A stretch of DNA of 64,000 nucleotides, taken from contig NZ_CP064954.1 of the NCBI RefSeq assembly GCF_011038655.2, positions 806,001 to 870,000 on the forward strand, written 5' to 3'. Of this stretch, positions 52,251-59,593 are shown piece by piece. Made by a program: the position numbers and the translations under genes. Each line of letters starts with the position of its first letter. The first letter of the stretch is position 1. The notes below the pieces were generated by a model. The model saw only the letters and a program-made list of their open reading frames with translations, ran no database searches and was not told the origin of the DNA. This DNA comes from Corynebacterium lizhenjunii (lineage in GTDB: Bacteria > Actinomycetota > Actinomycetes > Mycobacteriales > Mycobacteriaceae).

Positions 52251-53201
52251 ATGACTCGTGTTGCCGCGGTGGATTGCGGAACCAACTCCATTCGTTTGCT
52301 GATTTCTGAGGTAGATTCCGCCGGTAAAGTCCGCGATATTGTGCGCACCATGGAAATCGTGCGCCTGGGGGAGGGCGTGGACGCCACCGGTGCTTTTAGT
52401 CAGGCCGCGCTGGAGCGTACCCGCGCCGCGTTGGAGGGCTATGTCAAGCAGATGAAGTTTGAACAGGTCTCCCGGGTGCGCATGGTGGCTACTTCTGCTA
52501 CCCGGGATGCCTCCAACCGCGAGGAGTTCTTTGAGATGACTCGTCAACTCCTGGGTGAGGTTCAGCCTGGGGCGGTTGCGGAGGTTATCTCTGGTGAAGA
52601 AGAAGCCAGCTTGTCCTTCGTGGGGGCAGTCAGCGATTTGGATCCGGCCAAGGGGCCTTTTTGTGTCATTGATTTGGGCGGCGGGTCTACCGAATTTGTG
52701 GTGGGCGAGCCTGATGGCACGTTGCTTGGCGCGCACTCCGCACAGATGGGCTGTGTGCGGATTACGGAGCGCATCATGCGGGGAAACCCAGCCACAGAAA
52801 CAGAGATCGAGATTGCCCACGACTTCGTGGCCGAGCGCATGGAGGAAGTTGCGCGGGCAGTGCCCCTTGGCAAGGCACGCACCATTGTCGGCTGCGCCGG
52901 GACCTTCACCACCCTCTCAGCCTTGGCGCAAGGTCTAGAGAAGTACGACCCGGATGCCATCCATGGCTCTGTGCTGCGTTTTGATGCCCTGCGGGTGCTC
53001 GCAGGCCAGCTAATGCGCGAGTCCTCCGAGCATCGCAGCCTCAATCCCGTTATCCACCCCGGCCGCGCGGACGTTATTGGCGGCGGCTGCGCAGTGGTGC
53101 AGGGGATCATTGAGACCATGGAGCAAGAAACCACAGCGGATTCCTTCGTGATCAGCGAAAAGGACATCCTCGACGGCATCATCGCTGGTCTGGCCTCGTA
53201 G
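52251..53201 (+). CDS. ppx: Exopolyphosphatase / pppGpp phosphohydrolase (Ppx/GppA)
   Basis: The 316-residue protein belongs to the sugar kinase/Hsp70 ATPase fold. DCGTNSIRLLI (8-18) is phosphate motif 1, ATSATRDASNREEF and ISGEEEASLSFVG follow, and IDLGGGSTEFVVG (about 142-154) is the second phosphate-binding motif. It is the short actinobacterial form. It removes terminal phosphate from polyphosphate, opposing PPK2 at 33467. ATG 52251 has GGAAGGAAA about 6 nt before it. Confidence 0.94.
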   Translation: MTRVAAVDCGTNSIRLLISEVDSAGKVRDIVRTMEIVRLGEGVDATGAFSQAALERTRAALEGYVKQMKFEQVSRVRMVATSATRDASNREEFFEMTRQLLGEVQPGAVAEVISGEEEASLSFVGAVSDLDPAKGPFCVIDLGGGSTEFVVGEPDGTLLGAHSAQMGCVRITERIMRGNPATETEIEIAHDFVAERMEEVARAVPLGKARTIVGCAGTFTTLSALAQGLEKYDPDAIHGSVLRFDALRVLAGQLMRESSEHRSLNPVIHPGRADVIGGGCAVVQGIIETMEQETTADSFVISEKDILDGIIAGLAS

Positions 53202-53250
53202 CTGCCGTAATTTTCCTCCCAGCCTCTTGTGTTTTAAGATTGGGAGCGTT

Positions 53251-53327
53251 GCCCCCATAGCCCAATCGGCAGAGGCAGTTGACTTAAAATCAATTCAGTC
53301 TGGGTTCGAGTCCCAGTGGGGGCACCA
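53251..53327 (+). tRNA. tRNA-Leu (anticodon TAA), short variable loop
   Basis: A 74-nt cloverleaf plus encoded CCA. The acceptor pairs GCCCCCA with TGGGGGC; the anticodon stem is GTTGA/TCAAT with loop CTTAAAA (anticodon TAA), and the T arm is CTGGGTTCGAGTCCCAG. The variable loop is only about 5 nt, unlike ordinary class II tRNA-Leu; a short tRNA-Leu(TAA) is known from actinobacteria (leuX in mycobacteria). TAAGAT at 53235-53240 is a good -10. Confidence 0.92.
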
Positions 53328-53398
53328 CTAATTCCGCTAAAACGCCGCCGGAAGCCGGTGAGCACAAATTACGCGGGAATCGGTGGGGCGCGTCCTTG

Positions 53399-53491
53399 TT
53401 ACTTTAGGTAGTTGCGGATGATTGAGATGCTTTCGAGGGCGAGGGCTATAAAGACCAAGGCGAATGCTGCCAAGTAAATGACTCTGAACAT
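53399..53491 (-). CDS. 30-residue single-span membrane peptide
   Basis: The frame MFRVIYLAAFALVFIALA followed by LESISIIRNYLK encodes one hydrophobic helix and a short charged tail. AAAGGA lies 7 nt before ATG 53491, a spacing matched by the three small genes upstream. It is the last gene of a four-gene set. No homologue is recognised. Its reality rests on the ribosome-binding site and the membrane-helix composition. Confidence 0.5.
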   Translation of the reverse strand: MFRVIYLAAFALVFIALALESISIIRNYLK

Positions 53492-53604
53492 TGGTGCTTC
53501 CTTTGCTGTGTGTAGGGTTGGGGCCCGGTCGAGCCGGATCGTAATTTGTTCGACTTGGGGCATACCGGTCCCCGGTGGGGCATAGTGGGTTTGTGCCTTC
53601 AGCA

Positions 53605-53751
53605 CTACTGCCTTTGTTTTCTGTTTGCCAGGGCTATCTCTGAAATGGCAAGGGTTAGGGGGAAGATGATTACCCAGTTGGGTATAACGGTTGAGACGAG
53701 GATGAAAGCGGCGAACATGCCAGCGAATGCGTAGGTCATTGGATGGTTCAC
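53605..53751 (-). CDS. 48-residue small membrane protein
   Basis: The start is GTG 53751, with AAAGGA 8 nt upstream, giving MNHPMTYAFAGMFAAFILVS, then TVIPNWVIIFPLTLAISEIALANRKQRQ. Two hydrophobic stretches (about 8-24 and 26-40) suggest one or two helices, with a basic C-terminus. A longer open frame exists but contains no initiation signals. Function unknown. Paired with the 30- and 51-residue membrane peptides around it. Confidence 0.55.
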   Translation of the reverse strand: MNHPMTYAFAGMFAAFILVSTVIPNWVIIFPLTLAISEIALANRKQRQ

Positions 53752-53812
53752 GGTGGTATTCCTTTGGGCTATTGCTGTGGCGTGGAGTGCCTGCCCCGTA
53801 GGGGAGGTGGGT

Positions 53813-54055
53813 TTAGCGTCGCTTTGCGCGGGGTGCGTTCCTAACCGGGCTGCCGGGGCGGGCCGCGTGCCAGGCTTTGACTTCCTCGGCATCATAGAGG
53901 TGGGTTTTGCCGAGGATTGTTGCTACCGGGGCGGGGGTGCGCCCGTGGGAGGAGTAGCCGCGCCATGTGGAGTTAGTGACTCCGATGTGTGCTGCGCAGT
54001 CTTCTCCAAGCCATAGTTCCCGGCCGGTATCGGCATCAATGATGATCGGGCGCAT
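53813..54055 (-). CDS. Small MerR/excisionase-like DNA-binding protein
   Basis: The 80-residue protein has a helix-turn-helix of the AlpA/Xis/MerR-N type: LGEDCAAHIGVTNSTWRGY (about 16-34), then GRTPAPVATILGKTHLYDAEEVKAWHAARPG, the wing and the D-A-E-E-V-x-A-W end typical of this group. The C-terminus is basic. Such proteins act as excisionases or small regulators in mobile elements and actinobacterial conjugative elements. ATG 54055 has AAGGA 6 nt upstream and lies 2 nt after the stop of the gene before it. No integrase is nearby. Confidence 0.75.
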   Translation of the reverse strand: MRPIIIDADTGRELWLGEDCAAHIGVTNSTWRGYSSHGRTPAPVATILGKTHLYDAEEVKAWHAARPGSPVRNAPRAKRR

Positions 54056-54057
54056 GG

Positions 54058-54213
54058 TTATTCCTTGTCCCGGATTTGGGCTGTGTAGAGGTTGTAGCTG
54101 GCGAGGATGGCGATGGCGGCGGCAAGTGGCCACAATGGTTGCGGTGACGCTGCGCAGAGTGCTGCAACGACGAGGCCGGCGATGGCGCTGATGGTGCGGC
54201 CGGTGGTGTTCAT
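54058..54213 (-). CDS. 51-residue small membrane protein
   Basis: The sequence starts MNTTGRTISAIAGLVVAALC and continues with a second hydrophobic stretch (PLWPLAAAIAILASYNLYTA). One or two membrane helices are likely. ATG 54213 has AAAGGA 9 nt upstream. It is the first gene of the four-gene set, with a promoter (-35 TTAAAC, 17-bp spacer, -10 TATAGT) about 110 bp before it. No homologue is recognised. Confidence 0.6.
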   Translation of the reverse strand: MNTTGRTISAIAGLVVAALCAASPQPLWPLAAAIAILASYNLYTAQIRDKE

Positions 54214-54246
54214 GGTGTTTGTTCCTTTGCGGTAGTGTGGAGGGCA

Positions 54247-54290
54247 AGCCCCGAGGGGCTGGCTAATTTGTCTAGCCAGCGCCCCGGGGT
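54247..54290. promoter_or_regulatory. Long hairpin in the leader of the small-gene set
   Basis: GCTGGCTA pairs with TAGCCAGC around a 7-nt loop, extended by CCCCGAGGGG opposite CCCCGGGG with bulges. It lies in the predicted 100-nt leader of the small-gene transcript and has no T tract. Confidence 0.5.
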
Positions 54291-54322
54291 TGACTTGTGC
54301 GCCTCTTGCCCGATTAATAACC

Positions 54323-54351
54323 ACTATAGTGCAACATCGCGTCATGTTTAA
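54323..54351 (-). promoter_or_regulatory. Promoter of the small-gene set
   Basis: On the minus strand TTAAAC (plus 54346-54351), a 17-bp spacer and TATAGT (plus 54323-54328), one of the best promoters in the window. The rest of the 335-bp gap 54214-54548 holds only the leader hairpin and the start region of the next gene. Confidence 0.65.
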
Positions 54352-54548
54352 GGCTGGCCAAGGCTTTACCGGAGTACATCCAGCGAATAGAAGACCGCTA
54401 ATCTGCAAATGAGTAGCCCAATTCCCAGAATGTCTACACAAGTCCCGGATTGTTCGGGAACTTTTTGGTGCGGTGGTGCGTTAAACCACGTGAACCTTGA
54501 AAATCTTGGCAAACCTGCCTTTGTGCAGACTGAAAGGATGAGTACGCC

Positions 54549-55337
54549 GTGCGCTCAAGCAATCCGGTTATGAACTCACTGACGAACTCCGAGTCCACCA
54601 ACCCATACGCGGTCAATACGGCCGGCATGGGGCTTGACTCGACTGAGCGACCGATTACGGTCGATGACGTGGTGACCAAGACGGGAATTACCCTGGGCGT
54701 TATTGTCCTGGGTGCTGTCGTCAACTTCTTCATCGCAACCGCTGTCAATCCAGGCTTGGCCATGATGCTGACCCTGGTAGGTGCCCTGGGCGGCTTGATT
54801 ACCGTGCTGGTTGCCAGCTTCGGTAAGAAGTGGGGTTCGGCAACTGTCACGCTCATCTACGCCGCGTTTGAAGGCCTCTTCGTAGGTGGCTTCTCCTTCA
54901 TGTTCACCAACGTGACAGTTAGCGGTGCTTCTGCGGCCTCTATGATTGGCCAGGCGGTGCTGGGCACCATCGGCGTGTTCTTGGGCATGCTGTTTGTCTA
55001 CAAGACTGGTGCTGTTCGTGTAACCCCGAAGTTCACCAAGATTCTTACCGCAGCCATGATTGGCGTGCTGGTTTTGGCCCTGGGCAACTTCCTGCTGGCC
55101 ATCTTCACTGGTATGAGCCCGCTGCGCGACGGTGGTGCGCTGGCCATTGTCTTCTCCCTGGTCTGCATCGTGTTGGGTGCGCTGTCCTTCCTGGCTGACT
55201 TTGACCAGGCCGACCACCTCATTCGCACTGGCGCTCCCGCTGGGCATGCCTGGGGTGTTGCCCTTGGCCTGGCCGTGACTCTGGTCTGGCTCTACACCGA
55301 GATTCTGCGACTGCTGAGCTACTTCCAGAACCGCTAG
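54549..55337 (+). CDS. Bax inhibitor-1/YccA family membrane protein
   Basis: The 262-residue protein has a short soluble N-terminus with TGMGLDSTERP-like residues and seven hydrophobic segments from residue 48 to 257, and ends with the conserved GALSFLADFDQADHLIRTGAP block and a final helix. This is the BI-1-like YccA/YbhL type common in actinobacteria (Bax1-I family). Role in bacteria is unclear. The GTG start at 54549 has GAAAGGA 10 nt before it. A UUCG hairpin terminator follows. Confidence 0.9.
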   Translation: MRSSNPVMNSLTNSESTNPYAVNTAGMGLDSTERPITVDDVVTKTGITLGVIVLGAVVNFFIATAVNPGLAMMLTLVGALGGLITVLVASFGKKWGSATVTLIYAAFEGLFVGGFSFMFTNVTVSGASAASMIGQAVLGTIGVFLGMLFVYKTGAVRVTPKFTKILTAAMIGVLVLALGNFLLAIFTGMSPLRDGGALAIVFSLVCIVLGALSFLADFDQADHLIRTGAPAGHAWGVALGLAVTLVWLYTEILRLLSYFQNR

Positions 55338-55360
55338 CTCCCGGCTGCTTAAGAATCTAC

Positions 55361-55390
55361 GGACCCGCTTCGGCGGGTCTGTTTGTGTTT
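55361..55390 (+). terminator. Intrinsic terminator of the BI-1-like gene
   Basis: The stem GACCCGC (55362-55368) and GCGGGTC (55373-55379) with a TTCG tetraloop is followed by TGTTTGTGTTT. Confidence 0.9.
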
Positions 55391-55687
55391 CTGCGCCTAT
55401 TGATGGTCCGCGAACATTGCGCACTCGGGGGTGGAAAGCCCTTCGAAGTGATTATGGGGCGTCCCTAAACTCGTGGGAAGAGAGAATTACATGGTTCGGA
55501 TTCGGGGGAGGGGACGGGGTTAATTGTACCGTCGGTCCTTTTGTGCCATCTGTTCGAAATGCGGCCGCTTCTAGCTGCAACGATAAGGTCCCCCTTTGGA
55601 GGGGATAGTTGTGCTGGTGAAGGATGGACTGAAAAGTTTTTATTTATAAGACTGCGGAGAAAGCGCAGCGTCTGGCACAATATGCCG

Positions 55688-55759
55688 TACGGGGGGAACG
55701 AAGTCCACCGGACTCCGGTGGCGGCCTGGAACACCAGGGTTGCGTTGACTGCTCCCGTA
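55688..55759. ncRNA. Candidate structured RNA (three-helix junction)
   Basis: TACGGG (55688-55693) pairs with CCCGTA (55754-55759) and encloses two hairpins: CCACCGG-ACT-CCGGTGG (55705-55721) and CCTGG-AACA-CCAGG (55725-55738). Perfect stems in an intergenic gap suggest a small RNA or leader. Either strand could be transcribed. No family is recognised. Confidence 0.35.
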
Positions 55760-55837
55760 GATAACGCGCCCCGGTGTCCTAGGTTCAATTAAATAACTGG
55801 TTGCACTAAAGGGTGGGGTGGTGCACACCCAGAAACC

Positions 55838-55876
55838 CCGGTTCTGCTCCCTTTGGGGGTGAGGGAACAGAACCGG
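55838..55876 (-). terminator. Terminator hairpin of the lipoprotein gene
   Basis: CCGGTTCTGCTCCCT pairs with AGGGAACAGAACCGG with one mismatch. On the minus strand it follows the lipoprotein stop by 12 nt and is trailed by GGGGTTTCTGG, a weak T tract. Confidence 0.6.
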
Positions 55877-55888
55877 ACCTTAGAGGAC

Positions 55889-56083
55889 CTACTCGGAAGT
55901 GACGGTGGTGGGCTCAGCGGCATCGGCAGACGGAGCTGCAGAGGTTGGGGTGATGGCGCTGAAGGTGCCTGCGGTGTCAACCTTGAGGTCGGAGTCCTGC
56001 TGGTGCGGCGGGTGGCAAGCGCTCAAGGTCAAAGCGGCGGCAATACCAAGGCCTGCGGTGAGAGTGCGAGAAAGCTTCTTCAT
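55889..56083 (-). CDS. Small secreted lipoprotein
   Basis: The 64-residue product has a Sec signal peptide MKKLSRTLTAGLGIAAALTL with lipobox LSAC at 20-23, then a short Ser/Thr/Ala/Pro-rich mature part with PHQQDSDLKVDT. After lipidation only about 41 residues remain at the cell surface. ATG 56083 has AGAAGGA about 8 nt upstream. A near copy of the dispersed motif reads S-A-D-A-A at 55919. No function can be assigned. Confidence 0.75.
   Translation of the reverse strand: MKKLSRTLTAGLGIAAALTLSACHPPHQQDSDLKVDTAGTFSAITPTSAAPSADAAEPTTVTSE
55919..55930 (+). repeat. Near copy of dispersed motif (GGCATCGGCAGA)
   Basis: The lipoprotein coding strand reads P-S-A-D-A-A. Confidence 0.35.
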
Positions 56084-56149
56084 GGACGGTTCCTTCTGAT
56101 GGTGCTCAAAACGTGCGGCGCACGCAAAAGAATATATTACCCCGAAGGC

Positions 56150-56671
56150 CTAAGCCTGGCGGGGAGTGGCGGCCTTAGCAGAGTCGTAAGGAGCAGCGCT
56201 GACGATGGTGACGGAGATGGTATTGCCGTTGGGTGCGGTGTATTCGCGGGTCTCGCCCTCCGCGGCGCCCAGGATGGCTGCGCCCAGAGGGGACTGCTCA
56301 GAGTAGGTCTCCAGATCAGCGTTGTCGGAGGCGGCAGCGCGCGTGCCGATGAGGAAGGTCTCCTTATCCTCTTTATCGCCGTTGTAGTAGACGTGCACCA
56401 CGGTGCCGACGGTGGCCACACCCTCCTGGATACCCTCACGCTCAGTGGTGGAGTTTGCGAGGACCTCAGAAATCTGCTTAATGCGGGCTTCTTCCTGATC
56501 CTGCATCTCACGGGCGGCGTCATAACCAGCGTTTTCTTTGAGGTCGCCTTCTTCGCGGCGCTCGTTAATCTCGGCGGCAACGACTGGGCGGTGATCGATC
56601 AGCGCCTGGAGTTCGGCCTCCAACTTGGCCTTGGTCTCGGGGGTGATGTACTGCTTCTGCTGCTCAGCCAT
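56150..56671 (-). CDS. greA: Transcription elongation factor GreA
   Basis: The 173-residue protein has the N-terminal coiled coil with the acidic tip (RREEGDLKENAGYDAAREMQ, about 39-58) and the C-terminal FKBP-like domain containing YSEQSPLGAAILGAAEGE. GreA stimulates RNA cleavage by paused RNA polymerase. ATG 56671 has a GGAAGG box upstream. Divergent to nothing close; the DUF4307 gene lies upstream on the same strand. Confidence 0.96.
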   Translation of the reverse strand: MAEQQKQYITPETKAKLEAELQALIDHRPVVAAEINERREEGDLKENAGYDAAREMQDQEEARIKQISEVLANSTTEREGIQEGVATVGTVVHVYYNGDKEDKETFLIGTRAAASDNADLETYSEQSPLGAAILGAAEGETREYTAPNGNTISVTIVSAAPYDSAKAATPRQA

Positions 56672-56784
56672 TGGGCAACCTTCCGATGGATCTTAACGTC
56701 TTTATTGTTGGCGGCACTGGGCCGGAGTGAGGCTATGAGCCTGCTTTATGCGCACCGAAGTGTAGCACAGCTCGCAGGCCGGGC

Positions 56785-57264
56785 TCAGTTTTGGGCGGCG
56801 TCTTCGCCGTAGATGGGATTGTCTGTGTCCAAATACACCGGAATGGTGCTGGAGCACCCGTAAACGCCGCCAGCGACTGCGCGGGCGTTAGTGGGGACAT
56901 CGACAGGAATACGCAGCGCTTGCTGGCCATCAGCTGCCAGGGCGATTTCACGGCGGCCCACCTCAGCCTTGGCATAGTCATAGGCTTGGACAATGCAATA
57001 CGCGGCCTCGTCCGGGCGGGCGCGGGTGACATCTACCCACACGCGAGTGACATCATCGCTAAGAACCTCTTGGGTGACCAGGGAGATTTCCGCATTGACC
57101 TTCTCCCGGGCTTGGAAATACTGGAACCCGTAGAAGATGAATGCCACGATGGTGGCCAGGAACACCAACGCCAGGGCTTTACCGCTGATATTAAACGAGT
57201 CTTGGCGTCCTTCGTGGGAGGTCCGCTGCTGATAGCGGGCGGTGCTGGGGCGGGAGGTGCTCAT
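56785..57264 (-). CDS. DUF4307 membrane protein
   Basis: The 159-residue protein has a short cytoplasmic N-terminus rich in Ser/Arg, one transmembrane helix (about 29-48, ALALVFLATIVAFIFYGFQYF) and an extracytoplasmic domain with a conserved Cys pair (AAYCIVQAYD and VYGCSST). This matches actinobacterial DUF4307, found next to mca and greA. ATG 57264 is preceded by TACAAT (57273-57278) with an 8-nt gap, so it is leaderless. Function unknown. Confidence 0.9.
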   Translation of the reverse strand: MSTSRPSTARYQQRTSHEGRQDSFNISGKALALVFLATIVAFIFYGFQYFQAREKVNAEISLVTQEVLSDDVTRVWVDVTRARPDEAAYCIVQAYDYAKAEVGRREIALAADGQQALRIPVDVPTNARAVAGGVYGCSSTIPVYLDTDNPIYGEDAAQN

Positions 57265-57436
57265 GGAGCCCTATTGTAGACCGTGAACTTTCGTGGGCCC
57301 TACGGTGGCCGCTAATCGTTCAACTGTAAAGTGGCTGCTGGAAATAGATGGTGGCTTTTGGCAGTTTTATGTCTGTGTGAGGCCTGCCAACTTCAGGCCC
57401 ACCAACATTATGCTCGTTAACAAAGAAAGATTTTTT

Positions 57437-58321
57437 ATGCGTTTGCTTGCTATCCACGCGCACCCGGACGATGAGTCCTCCAAGGGCGCGGCCACCACGG
57501 CGAAGTACGTAGCTGAGGGCCACGACGTCTTAGTGTTGACCTGCACTGGTGGGGAACGTGGGGACGTGATAAACCCGGCCATGCAGCTTCCGGGGGTAGC
57601 GGAAAATATCGGCGCGGTTCGGCGAGAGGAGATGGCGAAGGCTGCGGCTGCATTAGGTGTGCAACACCAGTGGATGGGCCATGTCGATTCAGGCCTGCCG
57701 GGCGGCGACCCGGGCAATGAGGATATGGAGTCTTTGCTACCAGGGGGCTGCTTTGCACGCAAAGACGACGATGAGGTCGCGCAGGAGATGGTGCAGGTTA
57801 TCCGCAACTTTCGGCCACACGTTATCGTGACCTACGACGAAAATGGCGGCTACCCGCACCCGGATCACCTGATGGTACATCGGGCTTCAATGATCGCCTG
57901 GGAGAAGGCCGGCGACGCGAACTATCACCCGGAACTGGGCCAGGCCTGGGAGCCGCTGAAGCTGTATTACTCCCATGGCTTTGTCTACCAGCGCATGAAG
58001 CTTTTCCATGACGCTTTGGTGGAAGAGGGCAGGACCAGCCCGTACGCAGCCATGATGGCGCGTTGGGACACTGCATTTGGGGATATTATGGCGCGGGTGA
58101 CCACCCAGGTCGAGTGTGCGGATTACTTCCAGCAGCGCGAGGACGCTTTGCGCGCGCATGCTACCCAGATTGACCCGGCGGGAGCATTCCTCGCGACCTC
58201 TGTGGAGGTGCAGCAGCGCTTGTGGCCCACGGAGGAATTTGAGTTGGCGCGCACCAGGGTGGCGGCAGATTTGCCCGAGTCTGATCTATTTGCGGGTATT
58301 GCCGAAATAGAGCAAGCTTAG
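57437..58321 (+). CDS. mca: Mycothiol S-conjugate amidase
   Basis: The 294-residue protein is a LmbE-type zinc amidase. H9, D12 (AHPDDE) and H144 (HPDH) are the zinc ligands, with GGERGD (39-43) and YDENGGYPHPDH (133-144) as signature. Mca releases mercapturic acids from mycothiol adducts, detoxifying electrophiles; MshB is the close alternative, but the length and C-terminal KLYYSHGFVYQRMKLFH region favour Mca. I start at ATG 57437, where HAHPDDE lies at the family position; upstream in-frame codons do not look coding. An AAAGAAAG sequence is 7 nt before. Together with the next small gene it forms an operon. Confidence 0.94.
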   Translation: MRLLAIHAHPDDESSKGAATTAKYVAEGHDVLVLTCTGGERGDVINPAMQLPGVAENIGAVRREEMAKAAAALGVQHQWMGHVDSGLPGGDPGNEDMESLLPGGCFARKDDDEVAQEMVQVIRNFRPHVIVTYDENGGYPHPDHLMVHRASMIAWEKAGDANYHPELGQAWEPLKLYYSHGFVYQRMKLFHDALVEEGRTSPYAAMMARWDTAFGDIMARVTTQVECADYFQQREDALRAHATQIDPAGAFLATSVEVQQRLWPTEEFELARTRVAADLPESDLFAGIAEIEQA

Positions 58322-58325
58322 GGGC

Positions 58326-58637
58326 ATGGACTTGCTTGACTCTCTTTACTTTGCCGCCGCCACGCACCCCAGCGTTGCAGTGCTGGCGCAGCAGGGTGCC
58401 AGTGGGCCGGTGGGCCCGGAATTTGGAAAGGCCTCGCCCATTGGGCTGTTGATTCTGGCGCTAATGGGGGTAGGCGTGATCATGGCTGGGTGGTTCTTCC
58501 ACCGCCGATATTCGCGCTTCCGGCGGCGCACCATGTTTGCGCAGGACCGTGGACTCGATCCCTTCGATGAGCAGGCAGTAGACGCAGCCATGCGGGAGGC
58601 GGGGATTTACGACCAGAGGAAGAAGCCTATCCTCTAG
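58326..58637 (+). CDS. Small membrane protein next to mca
   Basis: The 103-residue protein has one clear transmembrane helix (about 38-58, SPIGLLILALMGVGVIMAGWFF) and a basic, cytoplasmic C-terminal half (HRRYSRFRRRTMFAQDRGLDPFDEQAVDAA). It starts 4 bp after mca. Such small proteins follow mca in actinobacteria, but no role is known. The N-terminus has a weak signal-like stretch. Confidence 0.85.
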   Translation: MDLLDSLYFAAATHPSVAVLAQQGASGPVGPEFGKASPIGLLILALMGVGVIMAGWFFHRRYSRFRRRTMFAQDRGLDPFDEQAVDAAMREAGIYDQRKKPIL

Positions 58638-58676
58638 CTTTCATCGGTCAGGGCTCACCTCCGAGTCTCATCGTTG

Positions 58677-58791
58677 TGCGTATAGCCGGCAGAGCCCTGT
58701 GCGTTAAGCAGGAAGATCCTTGCGCGTTTAGCTGGGACGCCTTCGCGCGTTTAGCTTGGAGGTCTTCGTGCGTCTAGCTGGCAGTGCAGTC
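58677..58791. repeat. 23-bp tandem repeat, 5 degenerate copies
   Basis: Copies start at 58677, 58700, 58723, 58746 and 58769, each beginning G(T/C)GCGT followed by TTAGC or a variant and a variable 12 bp. It fills the gap between the mca operon and uppS. Confidence 0.9.
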
Positions 58792-58794
58792 CGG

Positions 58795-58800
58795 TAGACT
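58795..58800 (+). promoter_or_regulatory. -10 hexamer TAGACT, leaderless GTG start of uppS
   Basis: TAGACT, 7 nt, then GTG 58808. The predicted transcript begins at the GTG. Confidence 0.5.
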
Positions 58801-58807
58801 GTGGGGC

Positions 58808-59593
58808 GTGAAGTTCGAGCCCCGCTTACCCCAGCTGCCAAAGATCCTCTATCCGCTGTATGAGGCCCGGCTGTTGCGCGAGCTGCGGGGCAAGCCGCAG
58901 CCCAAACACATCGCGATTATGGCTGACGGCAACCGGCGGTGGGCTCGGGAAGCAGGGTTTGCAGACGTCAGCCACGGGCACCGTCACGGCGCCGCCAAGA
59001 TTGGGGAGATGATTTCCTGGTGCGCGGACACTGAGGTTGAAGTGGTCACCATCTACCTGCTGTCCACGGAGAATCTGAAGCGTTCCCCGGAGGAAGTGGG
59101 GTTGCTTTTTGACATCATTTCTGAAGTGGTGGAGCACCTATCGGGCAGGGATTTGGACTGCCAGGTGCGCCTGGTGGGGCACCTGGACTTATTGCCGGAG
59201 GCGGTGTCGCAGCGCATGCAGGAGGCTGCAGCGCGCACGCAGAATAATAGGGGGATTATTGTCAATATCGCTGTGGGCTATGGTGGGCGCCAGGAGATTG
59301 TCGATGCCGTCCATGCCTTGATTAAGGCACAGCCTGCCGATGCCACCCCGGAGGACATTGTTCAGCACGTCACCGTGGGTTCCATTACAGAGCACCTATA
59401 TACCAAGGGCTTGCCGGACCCGGACCTGGTTATTCGCACCTCTGGTGAGCAGCGTTTGTCCGGGTTCTTGTTGTGGCAGTCCGCCTATTCGGAGATTTGG
59501 TTCACGGACACCTACTGGCCGGCGTTTCGCAAGATTGACCTGCTGCGGGCGCTGCGCGATTACTCGCAGCGTTCACGGCGCTTTGGAAAATAG
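58808..59593 (+). CDS. uppS: cis-prenyltransferase (UppS/Z-decaprenyl synthase type)
   Basis: The 261-residue protein carries the cis-prenyl transferase signature HIAIMADGNRRWA (34-46, catalytic D40) and the C-terminal RTSGEQRLSGFLLWQSAYSEIWF, which binds the homoallylic substrate. It makes the long polyprenyl diphosphate carrier for peptidoglycan and arabinogalactan. Chain length is not predictable with confidence. GTG 58808 is chosen for the leaderless hexamer. It converges on coaA without a gap. Confidence 0.94.
   Translation: MKFEPRLPQLPKILYPLYEARLLRELRGKPQPKHIAIMADGNRRWAREAGFADVSHGHRHGAAKIGEMISWCADTEVEVVTIYLLSTENLKRSPEEVGLLFDIISEVVEHLSGRDLDCQVRLVGHLDLLPEAVSQRMQEAAARTQNNRGIIVNIAVGYGGRQEIVDAVHALIKAQPADATPEDIVQHVTVGSITEHLYTKGLPDPDLVIRTSGEQRLSGFLLWQSAYSEIWFTDTYWPAFRKIDLLRALRDYSQRSRRFGK

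Larger units (their letters stand above)
55391..55888. other. Gene-free stretch, possible structured RNA inside
   Basis: No frame in this 498-bp stretch looks coding: initiation sites and codon bias are absent, and the reading frames there have mixed composition. Its GC content is lower than that of the neighbours in places (TTTTTATTTATAAGA around 55640). It contains the structured element at 55688-55759 and the terminator hairpin at 55838-55876. It resembles neither rnpB nor ssrA. Confidence 0.5.

Noticed and set aside
55391..55888. rnpB or ssrA gene
   Set aside because: Conserved RNase P RNA cores and the tmRNA ends are not found.
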